The notes under the pieces were generated by a model that saw only the letters and a program-made list of their open reading frames with translations, made no database searches and had not been told where the DNA came from. A DNA stretch of 64,000 bases, taken from assembly GCF_024746835.1 (NCBI RefSeq), contig NZ_CP080531.1:1922001-1986000 (forward strand), given 5' to 3'. Shown here in pieces: positions 8,497 through 16,312 of this stretch (its first letter is position 1; each line of letters begins with the position of its first letter). The stretch comes from Mesorhizobium sp. AR02 (GTDB lineage: Bacteria; Pseudomonadota; Alphaproteobacteria; Rhizobiales; Rhizobiaceae). A program made the translations under genes and the position numbers.

Positions 8497-9636
8497 TCAC
8501 GGACTGGCGGGCCGCTCGAAGATGCGGCGGCTGATGTCCGCCGACGCTGCCCAGCCGGCCTCGGCCAGGTAGCGGACGGGAGCCCTGCCGCACAATTCCC
8601 ACAACACCGTTCGCCGCTGCGGCCATCGCAAGGATGACAGCCATGGCGCGATGACCATGTTGAGCAGGTCCTCATTGCCGATGCGCGACAGGATCGGCTT
8701 GGCCCGCTCCGACAAAAGCGTGCCGGTGCCGCCCAGCAGCACATCGGCGGCGCGCAGGCCGAGCAGCAGCGTATCGTCCAGCCCCTGGCTCACCGCCGCA
8801 TCGAGAACACGGCGCTGATCGGCCTCGTCGAGACGGTTGGCGCTGGCCCTGATGTCGCAGACATAACCGGCGCAGGGTTCGCGGTTGAACAGTGCCTTGG
8901 CGACGCTGATGCAGGAGAGCATCAGCGTGTCGGCGACCGACGTGAACGGCACTTCAGTGCCGGTGATCTCGACCAGCCGTTTGCGCCGCAGGAAGCCGTC
9001 GGCATCGCGCGGACTGGGCGAGCCGGGCTGCTGGAGGCGATAGTGAAGGTCGACCGTGGACGATTTCGGCCCGTTGCCGCGGATCATGTGCTGTTCGCCA
9101 AGGAAACGAACCCACCAGACCGAGCGCGACTTGCCAGCGACCTCATAGCCGATCGAGCGTAGTGCATCGCGCGCTTTTGAGAACCCGGCAGGGGAAACCA
9201 GGATGTCGACATCGCCCGAAGGCTTCATGAAATGGTCGTCGTAGAGCAGATGCTGCTGGAACGGACCTTTGAGAAAGACGAAATCGATCTGCCTGTCGCG
9301 CAGCGCCTGGTGGATCGCCATCGAATCCATCAGGCAGGCGGCGTTCATCGAAACCGTCTGCCGGCGATAGGTGCCGAGCCATTGGAAAAGCTCAGCCGGC
9401 CTGTCACCCGCCGGGAGGCGCGACAGCGCCTTCAGAACGAAGGTGGCGACCTTGTTCAGCCTGGCGATATCGGCGACGGCGGCGGCGGAAAGGCTCGGTG
9501 TCGACACCTCGCCGGCCGAGGCCGTCGGTCCAGCGAAATACAACCGCAGGCAGGCCTTCACATAGGCAATCTCGTCGCCGCAATCAGCGGCGCGCAGTCG
9601 TTCATAGGAACTTTCCGGCAAGGCCATTAAGCGCAT
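8497..9636 (-). CDS. NTP_transf_5-type nucleotidyltransferase of the lasso cluster
   Basis: 379 residues from the ATG at 9636, chosen because TGGAGAC stands just upstream; longer and shorter starts (9675, 9627) are possible. The core motif is FLKGPFQQHLLY followed by KPSGDVDILV near residues 125-150, the Gly-Asp-x-Asp signature of nucleotidyltransferase-fold proteins of the NTP_transf_5 (PF14907) type. These proteins recur in lasso-peptide clusters. In the pseudomycoidin system, as far as I recall, such a protein together with a kinase decorates the peptide C-terminus with phosphate and then sugar. The gene is transcribed divergently from the precursor and shares its 505-bp upstream region. 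Assignment to the lasso pathway is inference from this context. Confidence 0.8.
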   Translation of the reverse strand: MRLMALPESSYERLRAADCGDEIAYVKACLRLYFAGPTASAGEVSTPSLSAAAVADIARLNKVATFVLKALSRLPAGDRPAELFQWLGTYRRQTVSMNAACLMDSMAIHQALRDRQIDFVFLKGPFQQHLLYDDHFMKPSGDVDILVSPAGFSKARDALRSIGYEVAGKSRSVWWVRFLGEQHMIRGNGPKSSTVDLHYRLQQPGSPSPRDADGFLRRKRLVEITGTEVPFTSVADTLMLSCISVAKALFNREPCAGYVCDIRASANRLDEADQRRVLDAAVSQGLDDTLLLGLRAADVLLGGTGTLLSERAKPILSRIGNEDLLNMVIAPWLSSLRWPQRRTVLWELCGRAPVRYLAEAGWAASADISRRIFERPASP

Positions 9637-10046
9637 TGTCTCCAAAAAGCGGTTTGCGCGACGCGTATGCTGCAAGTGCGAAGCAAAGCATCCTCAAAAA
9701 CCTCGACGCCGTAAAGTCTTTCCTTTCGCAGTGCGAAATTTTGCAACCAGAGCGTTTGCCGACCTTCCGAGGATCGCGCAATATACGACTGAATTCCGGC
9801 TCTATCGAGGCGTTTTGGCCGGTCACAACCACGGGTCGGCTAACAGAAATCCATCTTTTTAGCGGCGCCTAAAAAAGCATCAACGCTACGAATTTTTTAT
9901 GCAAGCAAAATCAATTGCTTAAAGAATCATCAGCGCAACGCCCGACCGCACATGGTTTCAGCCCGAAAGAGGCGGAATTTTGAGCACTCCGCACACGCAT
10001 GGTGACGCCCGCAACCCGTAATTGATTAACCGCAGGTAAATCAGGC

Positions 10047-10077
10047 TTGACTCATAAATGTTGCCATGCAGCTATTG
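10047..10077 (+). promoter_or_regulatory. Candidate promoter of the lasso precursor
   Basis: GCTTGACT (TTGACT at 10047-10052) matches the alphaproteobacterial CTTGAC -35 box well. The best -10 box, GCTATT at 10071-10076, is poor and gives an 18-base spacer. Transcription would start near 10083, leaving a leader of about 60 bases. Confidence 0.3.
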
Positions 10078-10086
10078 CATCGCAGC

Positions 10087-10140
10087 ATGAAAGTGCTGAC
10101 GGCACTCGACAGGCCGTTTCCAGTCCTCATTGGAGAGTAA
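10087..10140 (+). other. Possible 17-codon upstream reading frame
   Basis: The frame ATG AAA GTG ... GGA GAG TAA encodes MKVLTALDRPFPVLIGE and stops one base before the precursor ATG. Its last codons are the precursor ribosome site (GGAGAG). It lacks a clear ribosome site of its own. It may be chance, or a small coupling peptide. Confidence 0.2.
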
Positions 10141-10141
10141 A

Positions 10142-10294
10142 ATGGAACAGAATGTTGAAAAGCACGAGTACGAAACGCCAAGCCTGACGGTACATGGTTC
10201 CATTGAAACCATCACCCAGGGCGGCGGTGGCAGCACGGCAATCGACGCGTCGTTTCCCGCGCACACCCCAATTGGCGACCTGACGTTCTCCTGA
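10142..10294 (+). CDS. Lasso-peptide precursor (50 residues)
   Basis: 50 codons with a good ribosome site (GGAGAG at 10132-10137). The leader carries the conserved lasso recognition motif YxxPxLxxxG: Tyr10, Pro13, Leu15 and Gly19, in YETPSLTVHG. The conserved penultimate leader threonine is Thr25, which predicts cleavage after Gln26. The 24-residue core would start GGGGSTAID, placing Asp9 for a 9-residue macrolactam ring closed on Gly1, and it ends in TFS. This layout is close to paeninodin, whose ring is AGPGTSTPD and which also ends in Ser. The gene is followed by B1, B2, cyclase, kinase and exporter genes in the same direction. The small size explains why routine gene finding can miss it. 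Confidence 0.93.
   Translation: MEQNVEKHEYETPSLTVHGSIETITQGGGGSTAIDASFPAHTPIGDLTFS
10220..10291 (+). other. Predicted lasso core peptide
   Basis: Codons 27-50 of the precursor. Ring residues 1-9 are GGGGSTAID, with the amide predicted between the Gly1 amine and the Asp9 side chain. The 15-residue loop and tail contain Phe12, His15, two Pro (13, 17), a second Asp (20) and Phe23, a possible plug, before the C-terminal Ser24. By hand calculation the monoisotopic neutral mass is about 2257.07 for the dehydrated lasso form and about 2337.03 with one phosphate. Confidence 0.8.
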
Positions 10295-10303
10295 GACTAG
10301 CCT

Positions 10304-10337
10304 GATCCTGGAGGAGTGACGTTGGGCCTCCGGGATC
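10304..10337 (+). promoter_or_regulatory. Stem-loop 1 after the lasso precursor
   Basis: The arms GATCCTGGAGG (10304-10314) and CCTCCGGGATC (10327-10337) pair over 11 positions with one G-U, around a 12-base loop. It starts 10 bases after the precursor stop. No T-run follows, so it is more likely an RNA stabiliser or partial attenuator than a full terminator. Confidence 0.6.
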
Positions 10338-10353
10338 CAAGAAAAAATGGAGC

Positions 10354-10371
10354 CGGGGATGAAAATCCCCG
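10354..10371 (+). promoter_or_regulatory. Stem-loop 2 (GAAA tetraloop) before B1
   Basis: CGGGGAT and ATCCCCG form a perfect 7-bp stem closed by a stable GAAA tetraloop. It is followed by a pyrimidine-rich stretch (ACTTTCCTTCTTC), not a clean T-run. With stem-loop 1 it forms a tandem structure between the precursor and the enzyme genes. Confidence 0.6.
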
Positions 10372-10427
10372 ACTTTCCTTCTTCGACTGACGACGCGTAG
10401 ACCGTGTGTTGCAAATGAGGTTTTGGG

Positions 10428-10727
10428 ATGAACTGGAACCCATCCGAGCACGATATCGTAAATGCCACGAAGGACGCCGTGGCTTGCGAATTCGGCGATG
10501 GCCTCGCGCTGCTCAACCTGAAATCCAACATCTATTACAGCCTCAACGGCGTCGGTGCGTTCATCTGGGAGCTGATCCAGGAGCCGAAGTCGATCGCCAA
10601 TATCCGCGGCGCCGTGCTTGAGCGCTACAATGTCGACGCCGAGCGCTGCAAGGCCGACGTCGACGCCTTGCTGAAAGGCCTGACTGAGAACGGACTTGTG
10701 AGGCTGCAGCATGAGGCACTTGTCTAG
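10428..10727 (+). CDS. Lasso B1 protein: PqqD-like leader-recognition element
   Basis: 99 residues. The family is the PqqD-like RiPP recognition element, which binds the precursor leader and hands it to the B2 peptidase. Visible family features are the beta-rich N-terminal half with FGDGLALLNLKSNIYYSLNGVGAFIWELI and a helical C-terminal half with the usual VDALLKGLTENGLV. A GAGG site lies eight bases before the ATG. Its last 17 bases overlap the start of the B2 gene, so the two should be translated together. The Tyr and Pro of the leader motif in the precursor at 10142 are the expected contacts. Confidence 0.9.
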   Translation: MNWNPSEHDIVNATKDAVACEFGDGLALLNLKSNIYYSLNGVGAFIWELIQEPKSIANIRGAVLERYNVDAERCKADVDALLKGLTENGLVRLQHEALV

Positions 10728-11226
10728 GCAGGCTGCGCAAAAGGCCATGATCTCGCGGCAAAGACCTGCGATGGACCAAAGACCGAGGCCTGCGAAACGC
10801 CGGCCCAGCCGGAGCCTGGCCAGGGTTCTGTCCCTGAGCGGCTCGGAAGCACTTTTCCTCTGCCATTGCCTGCTGGTGGTCGCCTCCATCCGGCTGGGGC
10901 TGACCTTGTTCTCCTACAACCGTGTTCGCGGCATGGTGACCCGGCTCAACGCCCGCCAGTGCGCCAGCATGGGCGAGCTGCGGCTCGTCGCCTGGGGGGT
11001 TGCCGCGGCTGCGCGGTTCGTGCCGCGCGCCACCTGCCTTACCCAGGCGCTTTCGGGTCAATACATTCTCGCGCGCCAGGGCAATGCCTCCAACATCCGC
11101 ATCGGCATCGAACGTGGCACGGGCGAGCAATTGAAGGCGCATGCCTGGCTGGTCAGCGACAACCATGTCGTGCTTGGCGGCTCCGTCGATGGTTTCGCGC
11201 ATCTGGTCGACCACGGCAGCAGATGA
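10711..11226 (+). CDS. Lasso B2 protein: transglutaminase-like leader peptidase
   Basis: 171 residues. B2 is the cysteine protease that removes the leader before ring closure. The catalytic Cys109 is in RATCLTQAL and His144 in AHAWL; Asp150 or Asp160 may complete the triad. The N-terminal 35 residues are basic and probably flexible. The ATG at 10711 has a GAGG site seven bases upstream and overlaps B1; an ATG at 10747 is the alternative. The stop overlaps the cyclase ATG as ATGA. B1 and B2 are split here, as is usual outside the microcin J25 type, where they are fused. Confidence 0.92.
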   Translation: MRHLSRQAAQKAMISRQRPAMDQRPRPAKRRPSRSLARVLSLSGSEALFLCHCLLVVASIRLGLTLFSYNRVRGMVTRLNARQCASMGELRLVAWGVAAAARFVPRATCLTQALSGQYILARQGNASNIRIGIERGTGEQLKAHAWLVSDNHVVLGGSVDGFAHLVDHGSR

Positions 11227-13145
11227 GCGGCGTGGCCGGAATCCTGCTGCGACAGGGCCCCGCGCCGGCGGATGCGGCGGCCGACATCCAGCAGATGCTG
11301 GCCCGCATGCGCCATCGCGGCCCCGACGGAAATTCATGGTGGCTGGATGCCGGCGTAGCCCTTGGCCACGCCTGGCTCAACACCACGGATGAAGCCGGCC
11401 CCGGCCCACTGACCATGGCCGGAGGCAAGCTCGCCATCACCGCCGATTGCCGGCTGGACAATCGCGACGAGCTGATGGCGCGGCTCGGCATACGCGACAG
11501 GTCGGTTGCGGACGCGACATTGCTGATGCGGGCCTATCTGCGCTGGGGCGAAGCCAGCCCCGTGCATCTGCAAGGCGATTTCGCCTTTGCCATCTGGGAC
11601 GCCGAGCGGCAGCTGTTGTTCTGTGCGCGCGACCATTTCGGGGTCAAACCGTTCTACTACCATGCGGCGGACCGGTGTTTTGCCTTTGCCTCCGAGATCG
11701 GGCCGATGCTTGGCCTCGACGGGGTCGGTGCGCGCATCAGCGAGCGCCGCATTTCGGGATTCCTGGCCGGACTTCCCGACGACCCGCAATCCACCCCCTA
11801 CAGCGATGTCTTCAGCCTGCCGGCGCGTCACAGCCTCACTGTCACCGCGCAACAGGTGGTGCTGCGCCGATACTGGCAGATCGAGCCGTCGGCGCGACCG
11901 CTGCGGTCGGATGCGGCGGAGGAATTCACCCATCTGTTTTCGCAATCGGTGCGCAACCGCATGCGCGGAAGTCAGTCGATCGGCGCGATGCTGAGTGGCG
12001 GCCTCGATTCCTCGTCGATCGCCTGTGTCGCCAGCCTGCAGAACGCCGCCGAGCGGAAACCGAAGCTGCCGACCTTCTCGCTGATTTTCGAGAAGGGTTC
12101 GTCGATGGACGAGCGGCCCTTCATCGATGCCGTGCTGGATCAGCAAAAAACCGATCCGACGCTGATCCCCGTCGGCAATTATGCGCCCTTTGCTGAATTC
12201 GAACGCGTGCTGGAGGAGCAGGAAGGCACCTTCCTGGCGCCGGGCCTGACGCTGACCCGCGGCATCTACCGGACGGCGGGCGCCAAAGGAATCAAGGTGC
12301 TGCTCGACGGCCATGGCGGCGACGAGGTCGTTTCGCAGGGACATGGCCATCTGCACGAGCTTGCCAATGGCGGCAGGTGGCTGGACCTTTGGCGCGAGGT
12401 CCGCAGCGCCTCCAACACCTATGGCGACAGCACGCTCGGCCTCTATTTCCAGTTCCTGACCCTCTACGGGCCGGCCTGGCGGATCGCCAAGGCGAGACAG
12501 CTGGCGACCCGGGCTCTCAACAGGATACGCAAGCCCGCGCAAACACAGCGCGGCCGCAGCTGGCGCGACCTGATCAATCCGGACCTGGCCAGGCGGACCG
12601 AACTTATCGACCGCTTCCACCGGGCCGGCTATATGCCGCCCGGCGTCCAGGCCAGCGACGCGCTCAGCCATCGCTGGATCCTGTCCAACGGCTATGTGCC
12701 GCACTCTTTCGAGGTGCTCGACAAGGCGGCGGCCAATTTCGGCGTCGAGCCGCGTTATCCCTTCTGGGACAAGCCGCTGGTCGAATTCTGCCTGGCGCTG
12801 CCGGGCGAGGAGAAACTCAGCCACGGCTTTGGCCGCTATGTGTTGCGTCGGGCCATGGAGGGCATCCTGCCGGCGGCGGTGCAGTGGCGACGCACCAAGA
12901 TCGATTTCACCGCCAATCTCGTCAACGGCATGGTACGCAACCATCGCGACCTCCTGGAACAGCTGCTGGTTTCGGATGCCGGCCGCATCGCGCCCTATGT
13001 CAACCTGCCACAGGTGAGCGCCGCCTATGCGCGGCTGCTCAGCCAACCCGATCAGGCAGCACCGCTCGATGTCCAATATGTCTGGCGTTCGGCTTCGCTG
13101 TCGCTGTGGCTGCGGCAGGTCCAGCACGCCGGGAGCCCCGCATAA
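11223..13145 (+). CDS. Lasso cyclase C: asparagine-synthetase-like macrolactam synthetase
   Basis: 640 residues. It adenylates the acidic ring residue (predicted Asp9 of the core) and closes the amide with Gly1 while folding the tail through the ring. The N-terminal domain resembles a class II glutamine amidotransferase, but the sequence begins MSGVAGI, so the nucleophilic Cys2 of true asparagine synthetases is absent, as expected for an enzyme that uses no glutamine ammonia. The ATP-pyrophosphatase motif is SGGLDSS at residues 258-264. The start overlaps B2 (ATGA) and the stop overlaps the kinase (TAATG), marking a tightly coupled operon. An ordinary asparagine synthetase is unlikely in this context. 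Confidence 0.93.
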   Translation: MSGVAGILLRQGPAPADAAADIQQMLARMRHRGPDGNSWWLDAGVALGHAWLNTTDEAGPGPLTMAGGKLAITADCRLDNRDELMARLGIRDRSVADATLLMRAYLRWGEASPVHLQGDFAFAIWDAERQLLFCARDHFGVKPFYYHAADRCFAFASEIGPMLGLDGVGARISERRISGFLAGLPDDPQSTPYSDVFSLPARHSLTVTAQQVVLRRYWQIEPSARPLRSDAAEEFTHLFSQSVRNRMRGSQSIGAMLSGGLDSSSIACVASLQNAAERKPKLPTFSLIFEKGSSMDERPFIDAVLDQQKTDPTLIPVGNYAPFAEFERVLEEQEGTFLAPGLTLTRGIYRTAGAKGIKVLLDGHGGDEVVSQGHGHLHELANGGRWLDLWREVRSASNTYGDSTLGLYFQFLTLYGPAWRIAKARQLATRALNRIRKPAQTQRGRSWRDLINPDLARRTELIDRFHRAGYMPPGVQASDALSHRWILSNGYVPHSFEVLDKAAANFGVEPRYPFWDKPLVEFCLALPGEEKLSHGFGRYVLRRAMEGILPAAVQWRRTKIDFTANLVNGMVRNHRDLLEQLLVSDAGRIAPYVNLPQVSAAYARLLSQPDQAAPLDVQYVWRSASLSLWLRQVQHAGSPA

Positions 13146-14158
13146 TGCCCCGCAACCAGCCGCTCGCCACATATCCTGGTGATCCTGCTCCTCATGCCGG
13201 GATGATGCGGGAGCGGCGATACTACCGGGCCTATGGTCTGACCATCGCGTCCGACGTAGCGCTGCCCGAACTGGAGCCGGCGGAGCCGGCGCCAGCGGAT
13301 ATACTGATCGCGATCGGCACGATCGACATGCCGAAGCCTTCGCCCGAGACCGCGACAATCTTCCGCTTCGAGCACGACCGGCAATATCTGGCATGGCATG
13401 CCGTCGGCGCCTTCCTGATCAGCGATTTCGGCCGCATCGACATCGAGCCCGCGCCCGGCGTCGACGACGCGCTGCTGGCCTTCCCACTGCTCGGGCCGGT
13501 GATGGCGCTGCTGCTGCACCGGCGCGGCCTGCTCGTCCTGCATGCCAGCGCCGTTGCGGTGGCCGGCAGGGGCGCCATCTTCATGGGTGACAAGGGCGCC
13601 GGCAAATCGACGACGGCAAGCGCGCTGATCCGGGCCGGTCATGAATTGCTTACCGACGATGTCGTGGCGCTGGATCTCGCCAAACCCGAGACGCCGATGA
13701 TCGTTGCGGGCTTTCCCCAGATCAAGCTTGCCGCCGACGCCGCGGCCGCGATTTCGCTTGGCCGGGCAGAGGTGCGGCCGCAAGTACATCCGCAGATCGA
13801 GAAGATGCAGCATCGCCTGCACGGCGCCTTCTCCAACGGCACGGTGCCGGCGACCAGGATCTATGTCCTCGAGCGCGGCCAAAGGGCCGGGATCACGGCC
13901 TTGCCCGGCATCGCCGCCCTGCCGGCGATCATCAAATTCTCCTATGTGACGCGGTTCGGCCGGGCGGCGCTGTCCGGCGATTTCGCAGCGCTGCATTTTC
14001 GCCAATGTTCAGCAATCGCTAACCATGTCGGTGTGTTCCGGCTGGAAGTTCCGACCGGCCTCGACAGGATTGGCGAGGCGGTGGAGCTGATCGAAACCGA
14101 TCTGGCGGCCCAGGATCCGGTGGCCGGGGATCTGGCAGCTGGCCGCCGGAAACGGTGA
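13145..14158 (+). CDS. HPr-kinase-like lasso-peptide kinase
   Basis: 337 residues. The P-loop is GDKGAGKST at residues 148-156, preceded by HASAVAVAGRGAIFM, and followed by LLTDDVVALD, an acidic motif like that of HPr kinase/phosphorylase. Kinases of this family in the paeninodin-type clusters phosphorylate the side chain of the C-terminal Ser of the precursor. The precursor here does end in Ser50, so enzyme and substrate fit. The ATG at 13145 overlaps the cyclase stop (TAATG) and the stop overlaps the exporter GTG start (GTGA). An in-frame ATG at 13202 is less likely. It lacks the N-terminal domain of true HPr kinases. Confidence 0.88.
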   Translation: MPRNQPLATYPGDPAPHAGMMRERRYYRAYGLTIASDVALPELEPAEPAPADILIAIGTIDMPKPSPETATIFRFEHDRQYLAWHAVGAFLISDFGRIDIEPAPGVDDALLAFPLLGPVMALLLHRRGLLVLHASAVAVAGRGAIFMGDKGAGKSTTASALIRAGHELLTDDVVALDLAKPETPMIVAGFPQIKLAADAAAAISLGRAEVRPQVHPQIEKMQHRLHGAFSNGTVPATRIYVLERGQRAGITALPGIAALPAIIKFSYVTRFGRAALSGDFAALHFRQCSAIANHVGVFRLEVPTGLDRIGEAVELIETDLAAQDPVAGDLAAGRRKR

Positions 14159-16012
14159 GCGCCATCATGTCGAAGTCCTCAATCCTTCGCCTGTCGCTGT
14201 TTCGCGATGTCGCCGCGTTCGGCGCCGTCATCGCCCAGATCGGCGGGCGGCGGACCTGGACGGCACTGCTGTTCCTGATCCTCGGCAGCCTGACGGAAGG
14301 CATCTCGATCCTGCTGCTTGTGCCGCTGCTGCACCTGGTCGGCCGCGCCGACCAGGATTTCGCGGTGCGGTTGCCGAACAATGATTTCGTACGCTGGCTG
14401 GTGCCGGACGGAACGCTGCAGCTGACGACGGTGTTGTGCGCGCTGGTCGGGCTCGTTGCCGTGCAGGCAGCGTTCAACCGCTTCAAGTCGGTCTACATGG
14501 CCAGGCTTCTCTTCGATTTCATCAACCGCTTGCGCATGAACCTGTTCGAGAGCATCGGCAAGGCGCGCTGGGGCGTGTTCTCGCGCATGCGCAGCTCGGA
14601 TCTCGACCACGCCCTGACTGGCGACATCGATCGCGTCCAGGGCGCCGCCTTCTCGCTGCTGATGCTGGTGCAGATATCAGTGCTTTTGGTGGGCTATCTC
14701 GTGATCTCCATGTTCATCTCGCCGGTCATGACGGCGTTTGCGATCGTCATCGGCATCGTGATGTTTATAGCGCTGCAGCCGTTTCGCGCACGCGCCACCG
14801 CTTTCGGGCGTGTCCTCACCAGCAATCGCCAGGATCAGTACCGGACGGTCTCGGAATTTCTCGGCGGCATCAAGGTGGCCAAGAGCCTGAATGTCGAGGC
14901 CAGCTATTTCGCGCAGTTGCAGGCGACGCTGGAAAAGATGAAGGCCGACAACATCGACTATGTCAGCAACAGCTCGATCGGCACCGCCGTGTTCCAGGTG
15001 GCGAGTGTCGTGGGCCTCAGCCTGTTCATTCTATGTGGCGCTGGTCCGCTTCAACCTGTCACTGGCCGAGATTGTCGTGCTGCTGCTGGTTTTCATGCGC
15101 ATCGCGCCGCGCTTCATGGACATGCAGACGCAGGCCCAGCAGGTGCTGATCAACCTGCCCGCCTATACGGCCATGCGCAGCCTGCAAGCGCGTTTCGACG
15201 CCGAGCACGAACCGGGCCATGCCGAAGCTGGGGATGCCAAAAAACTGTCGCTCGATACCGGGCTGAATATTCGCGGTGTTTCCTTCGGCTACGACGACGG
15301 CACCGGCAAGACGGTGGTGAACGACATCACCTTCGGGCTTCCGGCCGGCAAGGTCACCGCCCTGATCGGCCCCTCGGGATCGGGCAAGAGCACGATCGCC
15401 GACATGCTGCTCGGCCTGCTCGAACCGACTGCCGGCAAGATCCTCGTCGACGGCGTCGAGATCGATGCCAGCAATCGCCGGCGCTGGCGCGACCAGGTGG
15501 CCTATGTGCCGCAGGACGTGTTCCTGCTGCATGACACGATCGCGGCGAACCTGCGCCTAGCCGCGCCGCAAGCCGGCGACGACGATCTGTGGACCGCGTT
15601 GCGCGCCGCTCACGCCGGCGAATTCGTCGAACGGCTCGATCAGCGGCTCGACACGATCGTCGGCGACCGCGGCGTGCGCCTCTCCGGCGGCGAGCGTCAG
15701 CGCATCGCGCTTGCGCGCGCGCTGCTGCGCAAGCCGTCGCTGCTCATCCTCGACGAGGCGACCAGCGCGCTCGACTGGCAGAACCAGTCGCTGATCGCCC
15801 GCTCGATCGACGGATTGCGCGGTGCGATGACCATCCTGACCATCGCGCACCGGCCATCGATGATCGCCTTCGCTGACTGGGTGGTGGCGATGGAAGACGG
15901 CCGTGTCGTGGAAGTCGGACAGTATCAGCGGCTGAAGGCGAAGCCGGCGAGCCGGCTGTCCAGGATGCTGTCGGGAGAACAGTCGGAAACCGAACCTGCC
16001 AATGTGGCTTGA
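14155..16012 (+). pseudogene. Lasso-peptide ABC exporter, frame broken by one base
   Basis: The corrected product would be 618 residues: a membrane domain (six hydrophobic segments within about 1-300) fused to an ATPase domain. The ATPase part is intact, with Walker A GPSGSGKST, signature LSGGERQRIALARA and Walker B LLILDEATSALD. The first frame runs from GTG 14155 (or ATG 14167) and matches the family until residue about 292, then turns into nonsense and stops at 15534. The family-like sequence resumes one frame over (YVALVRFNLSLAEIVVLL) at about 15032. Removing one base near 15031 restores a single frame of 619 codons. It may be a real mutation that prevents export, or a sequencing error. 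In lasso clusters this D protein exports the peptide and gives self-immunity. Confidence 0.85.
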
Positions 16013-16036
16013 GGTCAGGCCCTTTCTGACGAAGAC

Positions 16037-16312
16037 CTAATGCAGGCTGCGGCGGGCGCTGCCCAGCTTCTCACCTTCGGCCACGTCGGGCGTGCTCAGC
16101 TGTCTCTCGGCTTCACGCAGCCTGTCAGCCGGCGTCGGCGCACTCCTGGCGATCATGGTATAGACGAGCACGAAATAGCCGGCCTGGATGATCACGGCGC
16201 ATATGATGACGCGCAACAGTGTCGTGCCCAGCGAAGCGCCGCCGAGCCAGGACCAGGCAACAACGATTGCGAGAGCGAAAATCATCCCAACGATGAATTT
16301 TGGAAGCGACAT
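16037..16312 (-). CDS. exoX: ExoX/SyrA-like exopolysaccharide repressor
   Basis: 91 residues from the ATG at 16312; a TTG six bases further up is possible. Two hydrophobic segments fill residues about 5-25 and 30-55 (ending IICAVIIQAGYFVLVYTMIA), followed by a charged tail. Size, topology and the ICAVxIQxGYF segment resemble the small rhizobial membrane proteins ExoX, PsiA and SyrA, which reduce exopolysaccharide synthesis after transcription, probably through ExoY. It is divergent from exoY, as exoX is from exoYF in Sinorhizobium. It ends 24 bases after the lasso exporter on the opposite strand. Identity rests on context as much as on sequence. Confidence 0.65.
   Translation of the reverse strand: MSLPKFIVGMIFALAIVVAWSWLGGASLGTTLLRVIICAVIIQAGYFVLVYTMIARSAPTPADRLREAERQLSTPDVAEGEKLGSARRSLH

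Larger units (their letters stand above)
9637..10141. promoter_or_regulatory. Divergent control region of the lasso cluster
   Basis: This 505-bp stretch separates the nucleotidyltransferase/GT2 pair from the lasso precursor and holds no long reading frame I can support. It is more AT-rich than the genes, especially 9860-9940. An inverted repeat AAGCAA-N6-TTGCTT lies at 9903-9920. A promoter-like TTGACT is at 10047 and a 17-codon reading frame runs to 10140. It must contain the promoters of both units. Confidence 0.6.

Noticed and set aside
9637..10086. Search for a second lasso precursor upstream of the first
   Set aside because: No frame with a leader motif like YxxPxL was found on either strand in this stretch.
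12377..13144. N-terminal extension of the kinase frame into the cyclase gene
   Set aside because: The extension is an out-of-frame reading of the cyclase; the true start is the ATG at 13145 overlapping the cyclase stop.
11334..13394. 686-codon minus-strand frame opposite the lasso cyclase
   Set aside because: Antisense shadow of a gene with clear asparagine-synthetase motifs.
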